DNA from: an uncultured Bacteroidia bacterium
GTDB lineage: Bacteria; Bacteroidota; Bacteroidia; NS11-12g; UBA9320
DNA: 64,000 nt
Direction: 5' to 3'
Assembly (NCBI GenBank): GCA_943787465.1
Contig: CALSMN010000004.1
Coordinates: forward strand, 1-64,000
Both the position numbers and the translations under genes were made by a program. This document shows, piece by piece, positions 50,875 to 60,599 of the stretch (position 1 is its first letter; the number at the start of each line of letters is the position of its first letter). The notes under the pieces were generated by a model that was not told the origin of the DNA, ran no database searches, and was given only the letters and a program-made list of their open reading frames with translations.

Positions 50875-51819
50875 TTAGGTTGATATAATTTTCAGGTCCT
50901 TATTCTCAGCTACATGATTTGGTAGACAGCGTTTGATCATTTCTTCAACTGAATTAATGATTTGCTCTTTCGCATAAAACTTGGTATAAATAATGCCAAC
51001 AGCTCTACCTGCATCATCTGTTTTAAATGCTCTCAAATGATCCAATGACACATCATCTAACTCGCTAGCTTCCCATTCGGGTATAATGGTAGCTCCTCCC
51101 TCAAAATCTACAATCTTTTTCAACGTTTGAAGACTTCCACTCTCGTATGTTAATGCAAGATGATTTAATTTCTCCTCTGGAAGAGAGCATAAATTGATGG
51201 TCTGCACTCGAAAACAATTACCTTCAGATAATAACCATAATTTATCTTCCAGTAAATCAGTGGCTTCCCATGCTTTTTTATGAAAACTTGGGTGATTTTT
51301 ATGCGCATAAATTCTAAATTTTTCTAAATATAATTCACGTACAATAAGGCCATTATTCTGAACTGGAGTAGAAACAATTCCAATATCCAATTGATCATTT
51401 TCTAAGGCATCAATGATTTCATGTGTTAACCCTTCTTTAATCGTAAGTTTTAAATCCGGATGATTCATTGAAACCTCATGGATTAATTTTGGAATTAACG
51501 CATTGGCTATCGTGGGTAATATGCCTATTTTTAAACTGCCTGAGATATCTCCTTTAAATTCATGCAGAATGTTTTCAATTTGTCTAGTTTCTCGATAAAT
51601 TGTTTTTGCTTGTCGTATAATTTTAACACCAATTGGTGTAGGCGTAATGGGTTGTTTACTTCGATCAAAAATAATCACCCCCAATTCATCTTCCAGTTTT
51701 TTCATTTGCATACTTAGCGTTGGCTGAGTTACAAAACAAGCATCTGCAGCCTTAATGAAATTTCGATGTTCATCGAGAGCTATCAAGTACTGAACCTGAA
51801 TAAGTGAAATATTTAACAT
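50875..51819 (-). CDS. oxyR: OxyR-type LysR regulator
   Basis: 314 residues from ATG 51,819. The N-terminal LysR helix-turn-helix (AADACFVTQPTLSMQMKKLE) is followed by the effector domain. SEGNCFRVQTINLC has the two redox cysteines with eight residues between, as in OxyR C199/C208. It should sense H2O2 by disulfide formation and activate peroxidase genes. No target adjoins it. Confidence 0.85.
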   Translation of the reverse strand: MLNISLIQVQYLIALDEHRNFIKAADACFVTQPTLSMQMKKLEDELGVIIFDRSKQPITPTPIGVKIIRQAKTIYRETRQIENILHEFKGDISGSLKIGILPTIANALIPKLIHEVSMNHPDLKLTIKEGLTHEIIDALENDQLDIGIVSTPVQNNGLIVRELYLEKFRIYAHKNHPSFHKKAWEATDLLEDKLWLLSEGNCFRVQTINLCSLPEEKLNHLALTYESGSLQTLKKIVDFEGGATIIPEWEASELDDVSLDHLRAFKTDDAGRAVGIIYTKFYAKEQIINSVEEMIKRCLPNHVAENKDLKIIST

Positions 51820-51893
51820 CACTTCAAAACTATAGGTTTCCTATAAATTAAAACTATAAGTCATGAAAATATTACCTATGATTTCATTGAACG

Positions 51894-53963
51894 CTACTGA
51901 ACCAAAAACTTTAGCATTTCCCCATCTTTGGTATGAAAAAAGTATAATCCTGGATTTAAATGCGTAATCGAAACTCCAATATCTCCACCAAAAGTATACG
52001 AACCTAAAAATTGACCTTCATAGGAATATAAGTCGGCTGATTGAATCTTCTCATTTGATGAGTAAATCAAGGTCAATGTAGGATTGGGATATAAAAATGT
52101 CGGTTCACAACATGAATTATTTCGCAGCTTTTCAGCCATTTTTACTGCTTCTAAAGCATCAATTTTCCCATACCCCCATCGTATACTCCCATTTTCATCA
52201 ATCTCTCCTGTATGCTTATCTCGACGACCAGTATTTTGTATAATAAGCTTGATCTGCTCTGGACTTAAATCAGGATTCGCTTGTAACATAAGCGCCACTA
52301 CACCAGCTACCACAGGACTGCTCATACTGGTACCTGAAAAGCGAGCAAAAGGAAAATTTTTACCTTGATGGGAAGCTTGAAGCAGAGGACTATAGGAACG
52401 ATCTGTGAAAGACGAGATACTACTAGCAACATTCACTCCAGGTGCAGCAATGTCTGGCTTCATTCGTTCGTCGATTGTTGGACCTAAACTGCTAAAATCT
52501 GCCATAAATCCTCCTCCTTTGGTCCCATTAGAAATTGTGACTTCAGATTGGTATGCCCCAACCGTAATCACCGATGGAGAGCTAGCAGGCTCCCCTAATC
52601 CGTATAAATTGTCCCCTGCAATCCATTCAGGTAAATAGGCAGAAAATGGCATTCCCCAATTCCCCACATCAGTGGTCAACTCCGTTACATTATAAAAATG
52701 AACCTGCCCTTGCTTTGCACAAGCCTTTAGACCAATTTTCAATTGAGTCTGAGTATTTTTAATTCGAAGACGAATGGTTGGCTTGTCATTCAAGGGATGT
52801 TTTTCATCTACTGCTACATTATAAAAAATAGTATCTGTTCCTAACGTCAAGAAAGAGTCTATGTAATACGAACCATTGGTTCGAAAAAACGCAGATTCTG
52901 CCAGCTTATTTTTAGCAACATCATATACCGTAAAGCCAGCTTGGAAGGTTTCATTTTTTTGACCCCACATCCCTATACTTTGTCCCCACATAGCTGAATT
53001 ACTTCCGTAGCTATAAAATTCAACCAGAGATTGAAAGGTATCTGAATCAAATGTTTTTTTGATATGAAAATTTACATCTCCGTTATTGCCCCCTGATGTA
53101 ACAAATACAACGCCCCGATCTGATAATTCTTGTATCGCTTGACTTACCAAAGAACTTCCATCCAACGGACCTAGATTATACAATCCCCAACTCATATTGA
53201 TGACCAAACGCTTTTTAGACTCAACCGCTTTTTTTTGCATCCAAACAAAAGCATCAATAACTGCAGCCTCATCGACTAGAAATGTAGCAAGTAATAATTG
53301 AGCATCATGGGCTATACCTCGATGAACCGTACCTGCTCCTCCTCCACCAGCAATTCCTGAAACATGTGTACCGTGGGTAGCATAACCATAAATATTAACC
53401 GTGTCTTTTTCGGCAGCTAACAAAGCTGCTTCGCCCATATATTCGGTACCATAATTAAAATCTTGAGGAGCTGGACCACTTTTCTTAAATTGATCCCATG
53501 CTGCTAAAATTCGAGTATACTGCATTGCCGTATCATAAAACATGGGATGAGTATAATCAAAACCCCAATCCGTGATTCCAATCAAAACATCTTTCCCCGT
53601 GTACCCCATAGTTAGACGGGTACTCTTGTATACACTATCTGCTTTAATATCTGAAATTACTCGTTTTAAATTGGGTGCGAATCGATGAGCAACTTGGACA
53701 TAATCAATTCCTGTAAGAGATAAAAGTGAGTTATACTTATTCTGAGACATGCGAAGTGTAACAATATTACCAATAGTAGATCCTATTTCTGCACCCAGTC
53801 CCTGCACATCTAATGGATTAAAATCTTGATTTACCTTTAGAATCAAAGAAACGTGCTGATTCGAAGCTAAGGAAATAATTGCTGCATGAGAAGAGGCAGG
53901 AACACGTACTTGTGAGAACCCAAAACAAGCCAAAAAACAAAAAAACAGTGTTAAAAAACGCAT
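51894..53963 (-). CDS. Subtilisin-family (S8) peptidase with T9SS sorting domain
   Basis: From ATG 53,963, signal peptide MRFLTLFFCFLACFGFSQ. Catalytic Asp in IGITDWGFDYTHP, His in ATHGTHVSGIAGG, Ser in FSGTSMSSPVVAGV, with the Asn-like oxyanion region VFVTSGGNNG. An inserted domain (about 290-430) splits the fold, and a C-terminal T9SS type A domain (FLYPNPTLTLIYSS ... LKFLVQ) directs secretion. It is probably a secreted peptidase for nutrient use or processing. Confidence 0.9.
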   Translation of the reverse strand: MRFLTLFFCFLACFGFSQVRVPASSHAAIISLASNQHVSLILKVNQDFNPLDVQGLGAEIGSTIGNIVTLRMSQNKYNSLLSLTGIDYVQVAHRFAPNLKRVISDIKADSVYKSTRLTMGYTGKDVLIGITDWGFDYTHPMFYDTAMQYTRILAAWDQFKKSGPAPQDFNYGTEYMGEAALLAAEKDTVNIYGYATHGTHVSGIAGGGGAGTVHRGIAHDAQLLLATFLVDEAAVIDAFVWMQKKAVESKKRLVINMSWGLYNLGPLDGSSLVSQAIQELSDRGVVFVTSGGNNGDVNFHIKKTFDSDTFQSLVEFYSYGSNSAMWGQSIGMWGQKNETFQAGFTVYDVAKNKLAESAFFRTNGSYYIDSFLTLGTDTIFYNVAVDEKHPLNDKPTIRLRIKNTQTQLKIGLKACAKQGQVHFYNVTELTTDVGNWGMPFSAYLPEWIAGDNLYGLGEPASSPSVITVGAYQSEVTISNGTKGGGFMADFSSLGPTIDERMKPDIAAPGVNVASSISSFTDRSYSPLLQASHQGKNFPFARFSGTSMSSPVVAGVVALMLQANPDLSPEQIKLIIQNTGRRDKHTGEIDENGSIRWGYGKIDALEAVKMAEKLRNNSCCEPTFLYPNPTLTLIYSSNEKIQSADLYSYEGQFLGSYTFGGDIGVSITHLNPGLYFFHTKDGEMLKFLVQ

Positions 53964-54018
53964 TAGATGATATCGAAAGTACAAAATATCAGTGAGGATA
54001 TCAAGGTTTAATAAACCC

Positions 54019-55554
54019 TTAAAGCAACCCTCTCAATAGGGTTTTCATACTTACCACTTGTTCAATAATTGCAGGTAGTTCCAAGATACTTACCCTTTTT
54101 TGTTCCATAGAATCACGGAATCGGATAGTGACAGCCTGGTCTGTAATACTCTCGTGATCTATGGTAATGCAAATGGGTGTTCCGATCGCATCTTGCCGTC
54201 TATAACGCTTTCCAATGCTATCTTTTTCTTCATAATAGCAGTTAAAATCCAAGCTTAATTCAGCCATAATTTTACGTGCTAATTCTGGCAAACCATCTTT
54301 TTTAACGAGCGGTAAAATAGCACATTGATACGGTGCCAAAGCTGGAGGCAGTTTCAAAACTGTACGTGTTTGTCCTTCCCCTAAATCGTCAGTTTGCAAT
54401 GCGTTACTCATTAAAACCAAAAACATTCGATCTAACCCAATACTGGTTTCTACCACATATGGCGTGTAGCTTTCATTTTTTTCGTTATCAAAATACTGAA
54501 TCTTTTTACCTGTATATTGTTCATGCTGTTTCAAATCAAAATCGGTACGGGAGTGGATCCCCTCCACTTCTTTGAATCCAAAAGGAAAATCATATTCAAT
54601 ATCTACAGCAGCATTGGCGTAATGGGCTAACTTTACGTGATCATGAAAACGATATTTGGACGATTGTGTTCCTAAATTTAAGTGCCATTTCATTCGGTGT
54701 TGCTTCCAATGATCGTACCACTTCATTTCTTCTCCTGGAGAAACAAAAAACTGCATTTCCATCTGCTCAAATTCTTTCATTCGCATGATAAACTGCCGAG
54801 CTACAATTTCATTCCTAAAAGCCTTACCGGTTTGAGCAATTCCAAACGGCAGTTTCTGTCGACTTGTTTTTTGAACATTCAAATAATTTACAAAAATTCC
54901 TTGTGCTGTTTCAGGTCTCAGGTATATTTTATTATCGCCGTCTGTAGCACTCATTTGTGTACTGTACATCAAGTTAAATTGACGTACATCGGTCCAATTC
55001 TTACTCCCACTCACAGGACAGGAAATTTCTAATTCTTCGATAAGTTCCTTAATCAAATGAAGAGCTCCAGACTCTAATCCTTCTTTTAATCGAACATCGA
55101 TAGCAGCTATTTTTTTATTATTTCTAAGGATATTAGCGTTGGTGACAACAAATTGTGCTTCATCAAAGGTATCCCCAAAACGCTTTTTGGCTTTTTGAAT
55201 TTCCTTTTGATTTTTTACCCGATATTTTTCTTGATAATCTTCAATGAGAACATCCGCTCGGTATCTTTTTTTCGAGTCTTTATTATCAATCATAGGATCA
55301 CTAAACCCATCCACATGCCCACTGGCCTTCCAAACATCTGGAGCCATAAAAATAGAGGCGTCTATCCCTACAATATTTTCATGCAATTGTACCATACTCT
55401 TCCACCAATACTCCCGGATCTTATTTTTAAGTTCTACCCCATTTTGACCATAATCATATACGGCAGCAAGTCCATCGTAAATTTCACTACTCAAAAAAAC
55501 AAAACCATACTCTTTCGCATGGGATATGACATTTTTAAAATGCTCCTCAGACAT
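54019..55554 (-). CDS. glyS: Glycyl-tRNA synthetase (eukaryote/archaea-like alpha2 class)
   Basis: 511 residues, close to the usual length. It starts FKNVISHAKEYGFVFLSSEI with YDYGQNGVELKNKIREYWW. Class II motifs are YLRPETAQGIFVNYLNV, FGIAQTGKAFRNEI, MKEFEQMEMQFF, VEGIHSRTDFDLKQHE and SIGLDRMFLVLM. The C-terminal anticodon domain includes DSIGKRYRRQDAIGTPICIT. It charges tRNA-Gly and is essential. Intact. Confidence 0.95.
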   Translation of the reverse strand: MSEEHFKNVISHAKEYGFVFLSSEIYDGLAAVYDYGQNGVELKNKIREYWWKSMVQLHENIVGIDASIFMAPDVWKASGHVDGFSDPMIDNKDSKKRYRADVLIEDYQEKYRVKNQKEIQKAKKRFGDTFDEAQFVVTNANILRNNKKIAAIDVRLKEGLESGALHLIKELIEELEISCPVSGSKNWTDVRQFNLMYSTQMSATDGDNKIYLRPETAQGIFVNYLNVQKTSRQKLPFGIAQTGKAFRNEIVARQFIMRMKEFEQMEMQFFVSPGEEMKWYDHWKQHRMKWHLNLGTQSSKYRFHDHVKLAHYANAAVDIEYDFPFGFKEVEGIHSRTDFDLKQHEQYTGKKIQYFDNEKNESYTPYVVETSIGLDRMFLVLMSNALQTDDLGEGQTRTVLKLPPALAPYQCAILPLVKKDGLPELARKIMAELSLDFNCYYEEKDSIGKRYRRQDAIGTPICITIDHESITDQAVTIRFRDSMEQKRVSILELPAIIEQVVSMKTLLRGLL

Positions 55555-55697
55555 GTTGCAAATTTATGGATACAAACTTGAATGCCTAACAGAATTAACC
55601 CTCCAATTTTTTTTGTGTACAATTTAAATACTCTTTGTTATCTATAACCTTTTATGAATACATCCTATTTTCATTTAGATACCTTTAATTTGTTGAA

Positions 55698-57020
55698 TTG
55701 AAATTAGTCAAATCAGATTTTTTTAAGAATGCCAGTCTCTTATTTAGTGGTTCTCTAATTGCTCAAGGGATTGGTTTTGGAGCGTTATACTTTCTGGGTA
55801 GGATGTATTCCCCCGAAGATTTTGGTGAAGTAGAAACGCTCATGAAAATTGCTGGGGTTTTTATTGCTATCGCTGGACTGCGATACGAAATGGCCATTGT
55901 TGTTGAAGAAGACAACCACAACGCATCGGATTTGCTCCGATTAAGTCTGTTTATCAATGCCGTCATCAGTTTTCTTCTACTCATTGTCATTGGTATATTT
56001 CAAATTCCTATTGCTCATTTTTTCAAACTTCAAAATCAGCAACTCCTTCTATTTTTGCCCCTGATAATATGGCTAACCAGCAGCACCGAGTCCATTGTGT
56101 TATGGAGAAATCGTACAAAATCTTATCCGAAAATATCAACCAATAGAATTATATTCTCTCTAAGTGGCACCACCTATAAATTGATCCATCCCCTAATGCA
56201 GTGGATGGGCAACGGTTTGTTTCAGGGACAACTATTGGGTCAAGGAATTGCACTCATCCATATGGTATACCAGCTGCCATTTAAGATTTTCAGTACAACC
56301 AAACACCAGCTGATAACACTAGCTAAAACCTATCGGAAATTTCCCTATTTCAGTTCACCTGCTGCATTGTTAAATATTTTAGCAACGAGTATGCCCGTCT
56401 TTATAATCGCCTCCTTCGATGGACAAGAAGCAACCGGATATTTTAGCAATGCATACAAATTGACCTATTTACCCATGAGTATGTTATCCCTTGCTTTGGG
56501 ACAAGTTTTTTTTGAGCGCATAGCACGCTTGCGAAACAATAAAGAAGAAGCTGGATCAATGGCCCACCAACTGATTAACACCTTATACGTCATTGGTATT
56601 GTACCTGTACTTGTGTTGTGGGTATGGGGAGATCAAATAGCCCCAATGATATTAGGAGAACAATGGGAAGAAACAGGGATTTATATCCAAATTATCATTC
56701 TATTTTATTTTACGATGTTTCTGACCAGTTCATTCAGCAGTGCTTTTGAAACCTATCAAAAGTTACCGTTCCAATTGAGCTATAACTTCTTATTTTTGAT
56801 TAGCACATTTACCGCACTTTATTTGGGATATACCATTGGAGGAAGCACTCGAATTGCCCTAACATGGTTTGCCATTACAGGAATTGTGCTACGATTAGCC
56901 ATCCTTAATTATTTCTTTGTTTTATTTGGTAAAAACATGTTTGTTAAGACCATATTTGCAGTGTTAATTACAGGTGGACTAGGCTACCTAGGCTTTACTA
57001 TAAGGGACCTGATAAGTTGA
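55698..57020 (+). CDS. Polysaccharide flippase / O-antigen translocase (Wzx-like)
   Basis: 440 residues, 12 or more hydrophobic helices, N-terminal MOP-superfamily signature (FFKNASLLFSGSLIAQGIGF; LGRMYSPEDFGEVETLMKIA). It likely flips lipid-linked glycans across the inner membrane. The start is a TTG with no ATG nearby. One base separates it from the acyltransferase gene. Confidence 0.8.
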   Translation: MKLVKSDFFKNASLLFSGSLIAQGIGFGALYFLGRMYSPEDFGEVETLMKIAGVFIAIAGLRYEMAIVVEEDNHNASDLLRLSLFINAVISFLLLIVIGIFQIPIAHFFKLQNQQLLLFLPLIIWLTSSTESIVLWRNRTKSYPKISTNRIIFSLSGTTYKLIHPLMQWMGNGLFQGQLLGQGIALIHMVYQLPFKIFSTTKHQLITLAKTYRKFPYFSSPAALLNILATSMPVFIIASFDGQEATGYFSNAYKLTYLPMSMLSLALGQVFFERIARLRNNKEEAGSMAHQLINTLYVIGIVPVLVLWVWGDQIAPMILGEQWEETGIYIQIIILFYFTMFLTSSFSSAFETYQKLPFQLSYNFLFLISTFTALYLGYTIGGSTRIALTWFAITGIVLRLAILNYFFVLFGKNMFVKTIFAVLITGGLGYLGFTIRDLIS

Positions 57021-57614
57021 ATGAAGCAAGGATTAAAATATATCGTTAATACATTGGATGATTCTATCCTTCGCATGTGGGTTAGATTCTTATGGCCGCA
57101 ATACAAACGACCCAGAAAAGGATATATGAAAAATCACCAGGTTTTACGGCAATATTTTCTGAGCCAAAAACTTTTACGTATTAATGGTTCCGTTCCTTGG
57201 CCGGTAGATTTTAGAAGTAAAATTGTAGATTGGGAGCAGATTGAAAAGGGCATCTGTTGTGATCCAGGTGATAATCCGGGGATATATATCAACGCAAGTG
57301 GTGGACTAAAACTAGGATATAATGTAAATATTGGACAAAATACCATCCTAACCACGACGAATCATTACAAATACGATCATCGGAAGAAAAGCCATACTCG
57401 GGGGATCACCATCGGCAACAATGTATGGATTGGAGCGAATGTGAGTATTGTTGCCGGAGCAAGTATTGGGAATAATGTAACCATCGGAGCAGGATGCTTC
57501 ATCAAAGGAGAGATACCAAGCAATACAACCGTTGTAGTGAATCACCAAAGTCTCGAAATTATCCCTAAAACAAAAGACTATGAATGGGACTGCACCCAAG
57601 AAGAATTAGGATAA
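57021..57614 (+). CDS. Left-handed beta-helix (hexapeptide) acyltransferase
   Basis: 197 residues. Hexapeptide repeats run from about 95 to 175: GYNVNIGQNTILTTTNHY, ITIGNNVWIGANVSIVAGA, SIGNNVTIGAGCFIKGEIPS. It is related to WcaF/VatD-type transferases that acetylate sugars of exported polysaccharides. It probably decorates the glycan handled by the flippase encoded just before it. Confidence 0.8.
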   Translation: MKQGLKYIVNTLDDSILRMWVRFLWPQYKRPRKGYMKNHQVLRQYFLSQKLLRINGSVPWPVDFRSKIVDWEQIEKGICCDPGDNPGIYINASGGLKLGYNVNIGQNTILTTTNHYKYDHRKKSHTRGITIGNNVWIGANVSIVAGASIGNNVTIGAGCFIKGEIPSNTTVVVNHQSLEIIPKTKDYEWDCTQEELG

Positions 57615-57669
57615 AATCCCCCTGTTTTAAAAAAATACCAATACCTGTTTTAAAAATCAATATTAGTAT

Positions 57670-57677
57670 TACTTTTG
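57670..57677 (+). promoter_or_regulatory. TAnnTTTG -7 element upstream of rpsT
   Basis: TACTTTTG lies 22 bases before the rpsT ATG, with an AAAAGAAAG purine stretch between that may act as ribosome binding site. A -33 element is not clear. Confidence 0.4.
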
Positions 57678-57699
57678 CAAACCTTTTTAAAAGAAAGAA

Positions 57700-57954
57700 A
57701 TGGCAAATCACAAAAGCACCTTAAAAAGAATACGAAGCAACGAAGCGAAGACCGCAAGAAACAAGTACCAGCACAAAACAGCTAGAACTTGGATAAAAAA
57801 AGTACGTCTTTCGGAAGACAAGACTGAAGCAGATCAAATCATGCGTGAGACTTTCTCAAAGTTAGATAAACTAGTTAAAAAGAATATTATACACAAAAAC
57901 AAAGCGGCAAACTTAAAAAGTAAGTTAGCCAAGCATGTGAAATCTTTAGGATAA
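57700..57954 (+). CDS. rpsT: 30S ribosomal protein S20
   Basis: 84 residues, strongly basic: MANHKSTLKRIRSNEAKTAR at the start, KLDKLVKKNIIHKNKAANLK later. It binds 16S rRNA early in 30S assembly. It has its own promoter-like element and terminator. Confidence 0.96.
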   Translation: MANHKSTLKRIRSNEAKTARNKYQHKTARTWIKKVRLSEDKTEADQIMRETFSKLDKLVKKNIIHKNKAANLKSKLAKHVKSLG

Positions 57955-57980
57955 TATCTTTAAAGAAAACCATATTTTTG

Positions 57981-58006
57981 AAGCCCTCTCTCAGAGGGCT
58001 TTTTTA
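57981..58006 (+). terminator. Rho-independent terminator after rpsT
   Basis: AGCCCTCT / AGAGGGCT stem with a three-base loop followed by a T run, 27 bases after the rpsT stop. Confidence 0.85.
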
Positions 58007-58017
58007 TTGACTGAAAA

Positions 58018-58722
58018 TTGACAAAATACATCGCTATAAAACATTGGGCCGAAGACGATAAGCCTCGCGAAAAACTAGCCAATCACGGAAGAAACACCTT
58101 AAGTCTAACCGAACTCATAGCCATACTGCTAACTAATGGTACAAAAAACAAATCGGCTATTGATCTTGCCCGAGAGCTATTACAACTCGCAGATAATGAT
58201 CTGAATACATTATCTAAAATGAACATCCCACAACTGTGTAAAATCAATGGTATCGGTCCAGCCAAAGCCATTACCCTAATAGCTGCCATAGAATTGGGTA
58301 ATCGTCGGGAAACTGCCTCTCCATCCACCACCGTGATTGGAAGCAGTAAAGATGGATATACGTATTTCAAACCTCTACTTCAAGATAAAAATTATGAAGA
58401 ATTTTGGATATTACTTTTAAGTCAAAATAACACGATCATAAAATCCTGCCGTGTCAGTGATGGAGGCATTTCGCAGACCTTAGCTGATCCCAAACGAATA
58501 TTCAAAATAGCCTTGGAAAACAACACATCCAATATGATCCTATGCCACAACCATCCCAGTGGCAATCTCAATCCTAGTCAAGCGGACATCAAACTCACCC
58601 AAAAATTAATCCAAGCCAGCAAAACGTTGGACATTCACATCATGGATCATATCATTATTGCGCATACCGGATATTTCTCCTTTGCGGATGAAGGAAAATT
58701 AAATAATCTATGCTTGGAATAG
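58018..58722 (+). CDS. radC: RadC family JAMM-domain protein
   Basis: 234 residues from a TTG. N-terminal UPF0758 region (PREKLANHGRNTLSLTELIA) and helix-hairpin-helix (LCKINGIGPAKAITLIAAIE). JAMM metallohydrolase motif LCHNHPSGNLNPSQADIKLT. The role is debated (DNA repair or transformation). Chromosomal copy, intact. Confidence 0.92.
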   Translation: MTKYIAIKHWAEDDKPREKLANHGRNTLSLTELIAILLTNGTKNKSAIDLARELLQLADNDLNTLSKMNIPQLCKINGIGPAKAITLIAAIELGNRRETASPSTTVIGSSKDGYTYFKPLLQDKNYEEFWILLLSQNNTIIKSCRVSDGGISQTLADPKRIFKIALENNTSNMILCHNHPSGNLNPSQADIKLTQKLIQASKTLDIHIMDHIIIAHTGYFSFADEGKLNNLCLE

Positions 58723-58741
58723 CTTTTGTATTTAGAGAAGT

Positions 58742-59032
58742 ATGAAAATCTTGTCCATAAAAACAAAAATTCCAAAAAAGGCATCCATCCTTGGGTTATA
58801 TACAGCTATACTAATTGGCTGGTCTTTTTTGATCCAACCAACGAATGCAAATGCATCAAACGCTGTATATTCTTCCATACACACTTGTCGTATAAATTGG
58901 AGTAAGACAGATTGCGACTCTCATAAAATGGCACTTCATGAAAATGAAACCCCAAAAGAAATGGAACACAAAAAACCCATAAAAAGAAAACGTCGCCGAA
59001 GATTCATAAGAAGAAAAAAACGAATTCAATAA
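58742..59032 (+). CDS. Small exported basic protein, unknown
   Basis: 96 residues. N-terminal hydrophobic segment (ASILGLYTAILIGWSFLI), one Cys pair (CRINWSKTDC) and an extremely basic tail (KPIKRKRRRRFIRRKKRIQ). A terminator follows about 30 bases on. It is probably a real gene; no family is recognised. Confidence 0.5.
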   Translation: MKILSIKTKIPKKASILGLYTAILIGWSFLIQPTNANASNAVYSSIHTCRINWSKTDCDSHKMALHENETPKEMEHKKPIKRKRRRRFIRRKKRIQ

Positions 59033-59064
59033 TATAAAAAAACGTAATTTTGGTTAAAACTTAA

Positions 59065-59095
59065 AACGGCTTGCTCTAGGAGTAAGTCGTTTTTT
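59065..59095 (+). terminator. Rho-independent terminator
   Basis: An 11-bp stem AACGGCTTGCT / AGTAAGTCGTT (with two G-U pairs), five-base loop, then TTTT. It ends the rpsT-distal transcript after the small basic protein. Confidence 0.75.
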
Positions 59096-59197
59096 GATTA
59101 ATGACAATATATTGTTGGCAAAACAATGCATATTAACGACCTTTGAAGTCAAGAATAAATTCAAAATAACTACATTTGGATAGGAAATAATCAATCA

Positions 59198-60595
59198 ATG
59201 GAATACAACGATTTTTTAGATGATGGAATGGAAGAAAAAGCCAAAAATTTTGAGCAATTGCTCAATAGTGGCGATAATTTCTTTTATGACAACGATGAAT
59301 TAAGCCGAATTATTGATTACTATTTTGATTTTGATTTACTACAAAATGCTACCAAAGCGATAGAGTTCGGTGAAAAACTTTATCCTTTTGAAAGCTATTA
59401 TCAAATAAAAAAATCTGAGTTATACATGGCTCAAAGAAATATAAATAGCGCCATTAAACTACTCGAAAAGTACAGACAAATTGAACCTCAAAATGTCGAA
59501 ATATTTAAACTTCTTGGGGATTGCTATTCGATGAGCCTTCAATACAAAAGAGCGATGGAAATGTATTTATTTGCTAATAATTTGGATACCTCTGACGAAG
59601 AAATACTCGTTCGATTAATTCGAATTAACTTTATATTAGGCAAAGATAAAAAAGCCATGTCCTACCTTAATTCTATTCCTTTGGAGTTACTTAAAGATGA
59701 ATTGAGTATTCAGGAGCTAACTAAATTATTCATTGATCTAAATATGTATGATCATGCACATACCTATTTGCAAAAAATAATTGACCATGACCCATACAAC
59801 TATAATGCATGGTATTTTGTTGGATTAATCTTTCAACGTCAAGAAAAAAATAACGAAGCCATAGATGCCTACGAATACTGCATAGCCATAGATGAACATA
59901 ATACCATGGGGCAACTTGGCAAAGGAAATTGCCTTATGGAATTAGGTAAGTATACTGAGGCCATCACCTTCCTTAAATCTTCCCTAGATAATGATGAAAC
60001 GGATGCTGAAGTTCATTGTAATATTGCTGAATGCTACGAGAACCTGAAAGACTATACCGCTGCCAAATTTAATTATCATAAGTCTTTGGAAATAAACCCC
60101 AACTTATCTGATGCCTATTTTGGTATAGCTACCATTTATAAAAAGAATCAAGAGTGGAAAGCTGCAGAAAAAAATCTACTTAAAGCCATTTCGATTGATC
60201 GTTACGAAGTAATGTATCTGATAGAACTTGCCGAAATATATCTAATTTTAGAAAATAAAGATCGATGCTATTTCTATTACGATCAAGCCGTAAAAATTGA
60301 TTCAGAAACTATAGAAATTTTACTAGATTTTGCTCACGCAAAATTCGAACTTGGCGATATTAAAGAGGCTATTCAACTACTTCTTGATAATATTGAACAC
60401 TATGATGATGATGCAAGAATTTTTTACAGAATAGCTTCATATACATTTACTATAGGAGAGAATGAAAAAGGATATAATTTCCTTCATGAGGCATTAAAAA
60501 TGAACCCTAAAGAGTATATACTACTCTATGAATTTGCTCCTTTTCTAGAACACAACCAAAATATCACTAACATAATAGACATTTATATTAATTAA
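59198..60595 (+). CDS. Tetratricopeptide-repeat protein
   Basis: 465 residues, acidic N-terminus (MEYNDFLDDGMEEKAKN), then about ten TPR units (for example NAWYFVGLIFQRQEKNNEAI; AEVHCNIAECYENLKDYTAA; SDAYFGIATIYKKNQEWKAA). No signal peptide, so a cytosolic scaffold. It lies four bases before the phosphosulfolactate synthase gene, so they are probably co-transcribed. The partner is unknown. Confidence 0.8.
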   Translation: MEYNDFLDDGMEEKAKNFEQLLNSGDNFFYDNDELSRIIDYYFDFDLLQNATKAIEFGEKLYPFESYYQIKKSELYMAQRNINSAIKLLEKYRQIEPQNVEIFKLLGDCYSMSLQYKRAMEMYLFANNLDTSDEEILVRLIRINFILGKDKKAMSYLNSIPLELLKDELSIQELTKLFIDLNMYDHAHTYLQKIIDHDPYNYNAWYFVGLIFQRQEKNNEAIDAYEYCIAIDEHNTMGQLGKGNCLMELGKYTEAITFLKSSLDNDETDAEVHCNIAECYENLKDYTAAKFNYHKSLEINPNLSDAYFGIATIYKKNQEWKAAEKNLLKAISIDRYEVMYLIELAEIYLILENKDRCYFYYDQAVKIDSETIEILLDFAHAKFELGDIKEAIQLLLDNIEHYDDDARIFYRIASYTFTIGENEKGYNFLHEALKMNPKEYILLYEFAPFLEHNQNITNIIDIYIN

Positions 60596-60599
60596 TTTT